The notes under the pieces: generated by a model
What the model was told of the DNA's origin: nothing
Database searches by the model: none
What the model saw: the letters and a program-made list of their open reading frames with translations, nothing else
Assembly: GCA_965224605.1 (NCBI GenBank)
Contig: CBDCZP010000002.1
Location: forward strand, 186,001-250,000
DNA length: 64,000 nt
Origin: HyVt-477 sp965224605
GTDB taxonomy: Bacteria > Pseudomonadota > Gammaproteobacteria > Thiotrichales > Thiotrichaceae
Direction of reading: 5' to 3'
Program-made: the position numbers and the translations under genes
Part shown: positions 63,001-64,000 of the stretch, piece after piece
Position numbering within the stretch: position 1 is the stretch's first letter
Layout of the letters: every line of letters starts with the position of its first letter

Positions 63001-63666
63001 ATGAATCATATTCTTATTGTCGAAGATGAACAGGCTATTGCGGATTTGCTGGCTGATTTTTTACAAGCCAGTAGCTTTAAGACTTCACATCTTAGTGAAG
63101 GCCTTGCGGTGGAAAGCTGGGTGCGTCAACATGTTCCTGACTTGATCTTGTTAGACCTTATGCTGCCTGGGAAAGATGGCATTGAAATTTGCAAAGCTAT
63201 TCGTCAATTTAGCCAAGTGCCCATTATCATGATTACCGCCAGAGTTGAGGAAATAGACCGTATCCTCGGTTTGGAAATTGGTGCGGATGACTATATTTGC
63301 AAGCCTTTTAGCCCACGTGAAGTGGTGGCCAGAGTTAAGGCGATTTTAAGGCGATTACAGCCTGAGTCAGATCATGCAGCAAAGAAACAGCTACATATTG
63401 ATGAAGCCAGTTATTCTGCAAAAGTAGGGGATGTTTCATTAGATCTTACGCCTGCGCAATTCCGCTTGTTACATCATCTTAGCAAACAACCTGAACGAGT
63501 TTTTCATCGTGAGCATTTACTAGATATTCTCTATGATGATGGGCGTGTTGTCACGGATCGTACCGTGGACACACACATCAAGAACCTGCGGAAAAAATTA
63601 ACTCAGTTAACCAATGAAGATATGATTCAATCTATTTATGGTGTGGGATATAAGTGGATTGGTTAG
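63001..63666 (+). CDS. OmpR-family response regulator, BaeR-like
   Basis: A 221-residue regulator with receiver domain (ILIVEDEQAIADLL; phospho-Asp in DLILLDLMLPGKDG; Lys in CKPFSP) and winged-helix DNA-binding domain (LDLTPAQFRLLHHLSK…VTDRTVDTHIKNLRKKL…YGVGYKW). The segment GLEIGADDYICKPFSPREVVARVK is close to E. coli BaeR, which controls envelope-stress efflux genes. Its kinase partner lies 262 bp upstream and is frameshifted, so signalling may be impaired. Confidence 0.92.
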   Translation: MNHILIVEDEQAIADLLADFLQASSFKTSHLSEGLAVESWVRQHVPDLILLDLMLPGKDGIEICKAIRQFSQVPIIMITARVEEIDRILGLEIGADDYICKPFSPREVVARVKAILRRLQPESDHAAKKQLHIDEASYSAKVGDVSLDLTPAQFRLLHHLSKQPERVFHREHLLDILYDDGRVVTDRTVDTHIKNLRKKLTQLTNEDMIQSIYGVGYKWIG

Positions 63667-63747
63667 GTAATTGCTTAGGTAAATATCAACCTCACATTAT
63701 CCTCACGTTGTCTTGTTAATATAGTTAGTTAACGTCCAGAATATGCC

Positions 63748-63826
63748 GTAGCCTGTGTTGAGCGATAGCGAAACACGGGAACCAATAAGCTAAGAAACCC
63801 GTGTTTCGTTCCTCAGCACAGGCTAC
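63748..63826. repeat. palindromic repeat family R1, copy 3 (complete)
   Basis: GTAGCCTGTGTTGAGCGATA…AAACACGGG pairs with CCCGTGTTTC…CAGCACAGGCTAC over about 30 bases each side. Outside it, AGTTAACGTCCAGAA (near 63726) and TTCTGGACGCTAACT (near 63850) form another inverted pair, so the unit sits inside a larger palindrome. Confidence 0.75.
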
Positions 63827-63917
63827 ACGAATTACACTACAAATATGCTCTTCTGGACGCTAACTAGTTTACAAATTCGCAAATCATTACAGTTAATATA
63901 ATCAGGGCTATTTTATA

Positions 63918-64000
63918 ATGAAGATGTTTATACCTATGTTGGCGGCAAGCCTTTTTTTGGTGGGTTGTGGGGGAGGTTCAAGCACGGGTTCGGAATCAGT
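63918..64000 (+). CDS. lipoprotein, N-terminal part only
   Basis: From ATG 63918, 27 codons run to the window end. They give a lipoprotein signal (MKMFIPMLAASLFLVGCGGG, lipobox LVGC), then a Ser/Gly stretch. It has the same poly-Gly/Ser style after the lipid Cys as the lipoproteins at 22662 and 59874. The rest is outside the window. Confidence 0.6.
   Translation, partial: MKMFIPMLAASLFLVGCGGGSSTGSES

Noticed and set aside
1..64000. tRNA or rRNA genes
   Set aside because: By eye I found no tRNA cloverleaf with TTCGA/CCA arms and no rRNA signature; absence should be confirmed with tRNAscan-SE and an rRNA model search.

Overview
This 64 kb window reads as a chromosomal segment of a moderately AT-rich, Gram-negative gammaproteobacterium. 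RlmG, PriA, TcdA, a YrfG-like HAD nucleotidase, OmpA/BON envelope proteins and a BaeSR-like two-component pair all fit that group. A transketolase-gapA-pgk-pyk-class II fba run, a YeeE/YedE (thiosulfate-type) transporter and several c-type cytochromes fit an autotrophic, possibly sulfur-oxidising organism of the Thiotrichales/Chromatiales sort. That placement is inference: no rRNA or marker tree is available here. Intergenic DNA is rich in palindromic repeats, and several genes are broken.

Layout. 1-6.2 kb: a partial DUF1801 gene, an ATM1-type ABC exporter, a decayed ompA, rlmG, a membrane protein and an AhpD-like protein. 6.7-8.9 kb: a two-gene type II restriction-modification system (m5C methylase plus BglII-like nuclease). 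9.0-12.4 kb: a minus-strand envelope operon of MscS channel, BON-OmpA protein and coiled-coil protein. 12.5-20.5 kb: an accessory island made of integron gene cassettes without an integrase in view. It has about 130-bp attC sites, toxin-antitoxin pairs, GFA, VOC and PLD proteins, an IS110-family remnant and an IS3-family element inserted in attC sites, and a SPOR-like membrane protein whose 3' end is duplicated in inverted orientation 4.5 kb away. Flipping the segment between the two inverted copies puts all attC sites in one direction and places the SPOR-like gene directly upstream of, and co-directional with, the MscS operon. The island has therefore probably inverted.

21-28 kb: YeeE/YedE transporter, a broken beta-propeller lipoprotein gene, an SDR-DUF2269-DUF4166 operon, small ORFs and lipoproteins. 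28.0-31.8 kb: a compact four-gene unit encoding an acidic-tailed protein, a lysine-tailed protein, an ATP-dependent polynucleotide ligase and an EEP-family nuclease. This is the best candidate here for an undescribed nucleic-acid repair or processing system. 31.9-38.0 kb: a very large bacterial alpha-2-macroglobulin gene with one frameshift. 38-42 kb: metK-ahcY-metF (activated methyl cycle), preceded by a clear SAH riboswitch in the metK leader. 42.6-49.9 kb: the central carbon/Calvin-type gene run with good terminators. 50-64 kb: tcdA, lipoproteins, a periplasmic MsrA-thioredoxin-MsrB fusion whose last codons lie in a MITE-like element, priA, a dihaem cytochrome c, a HAD phosphatase, a HepT-MntA toxin-antitoxin pair, a MauG/CCP-type dihaem peroxidase lipoprotein, and a BaeSR-like pair whose kinase is frameshifted and separated from the regulator by repeats.
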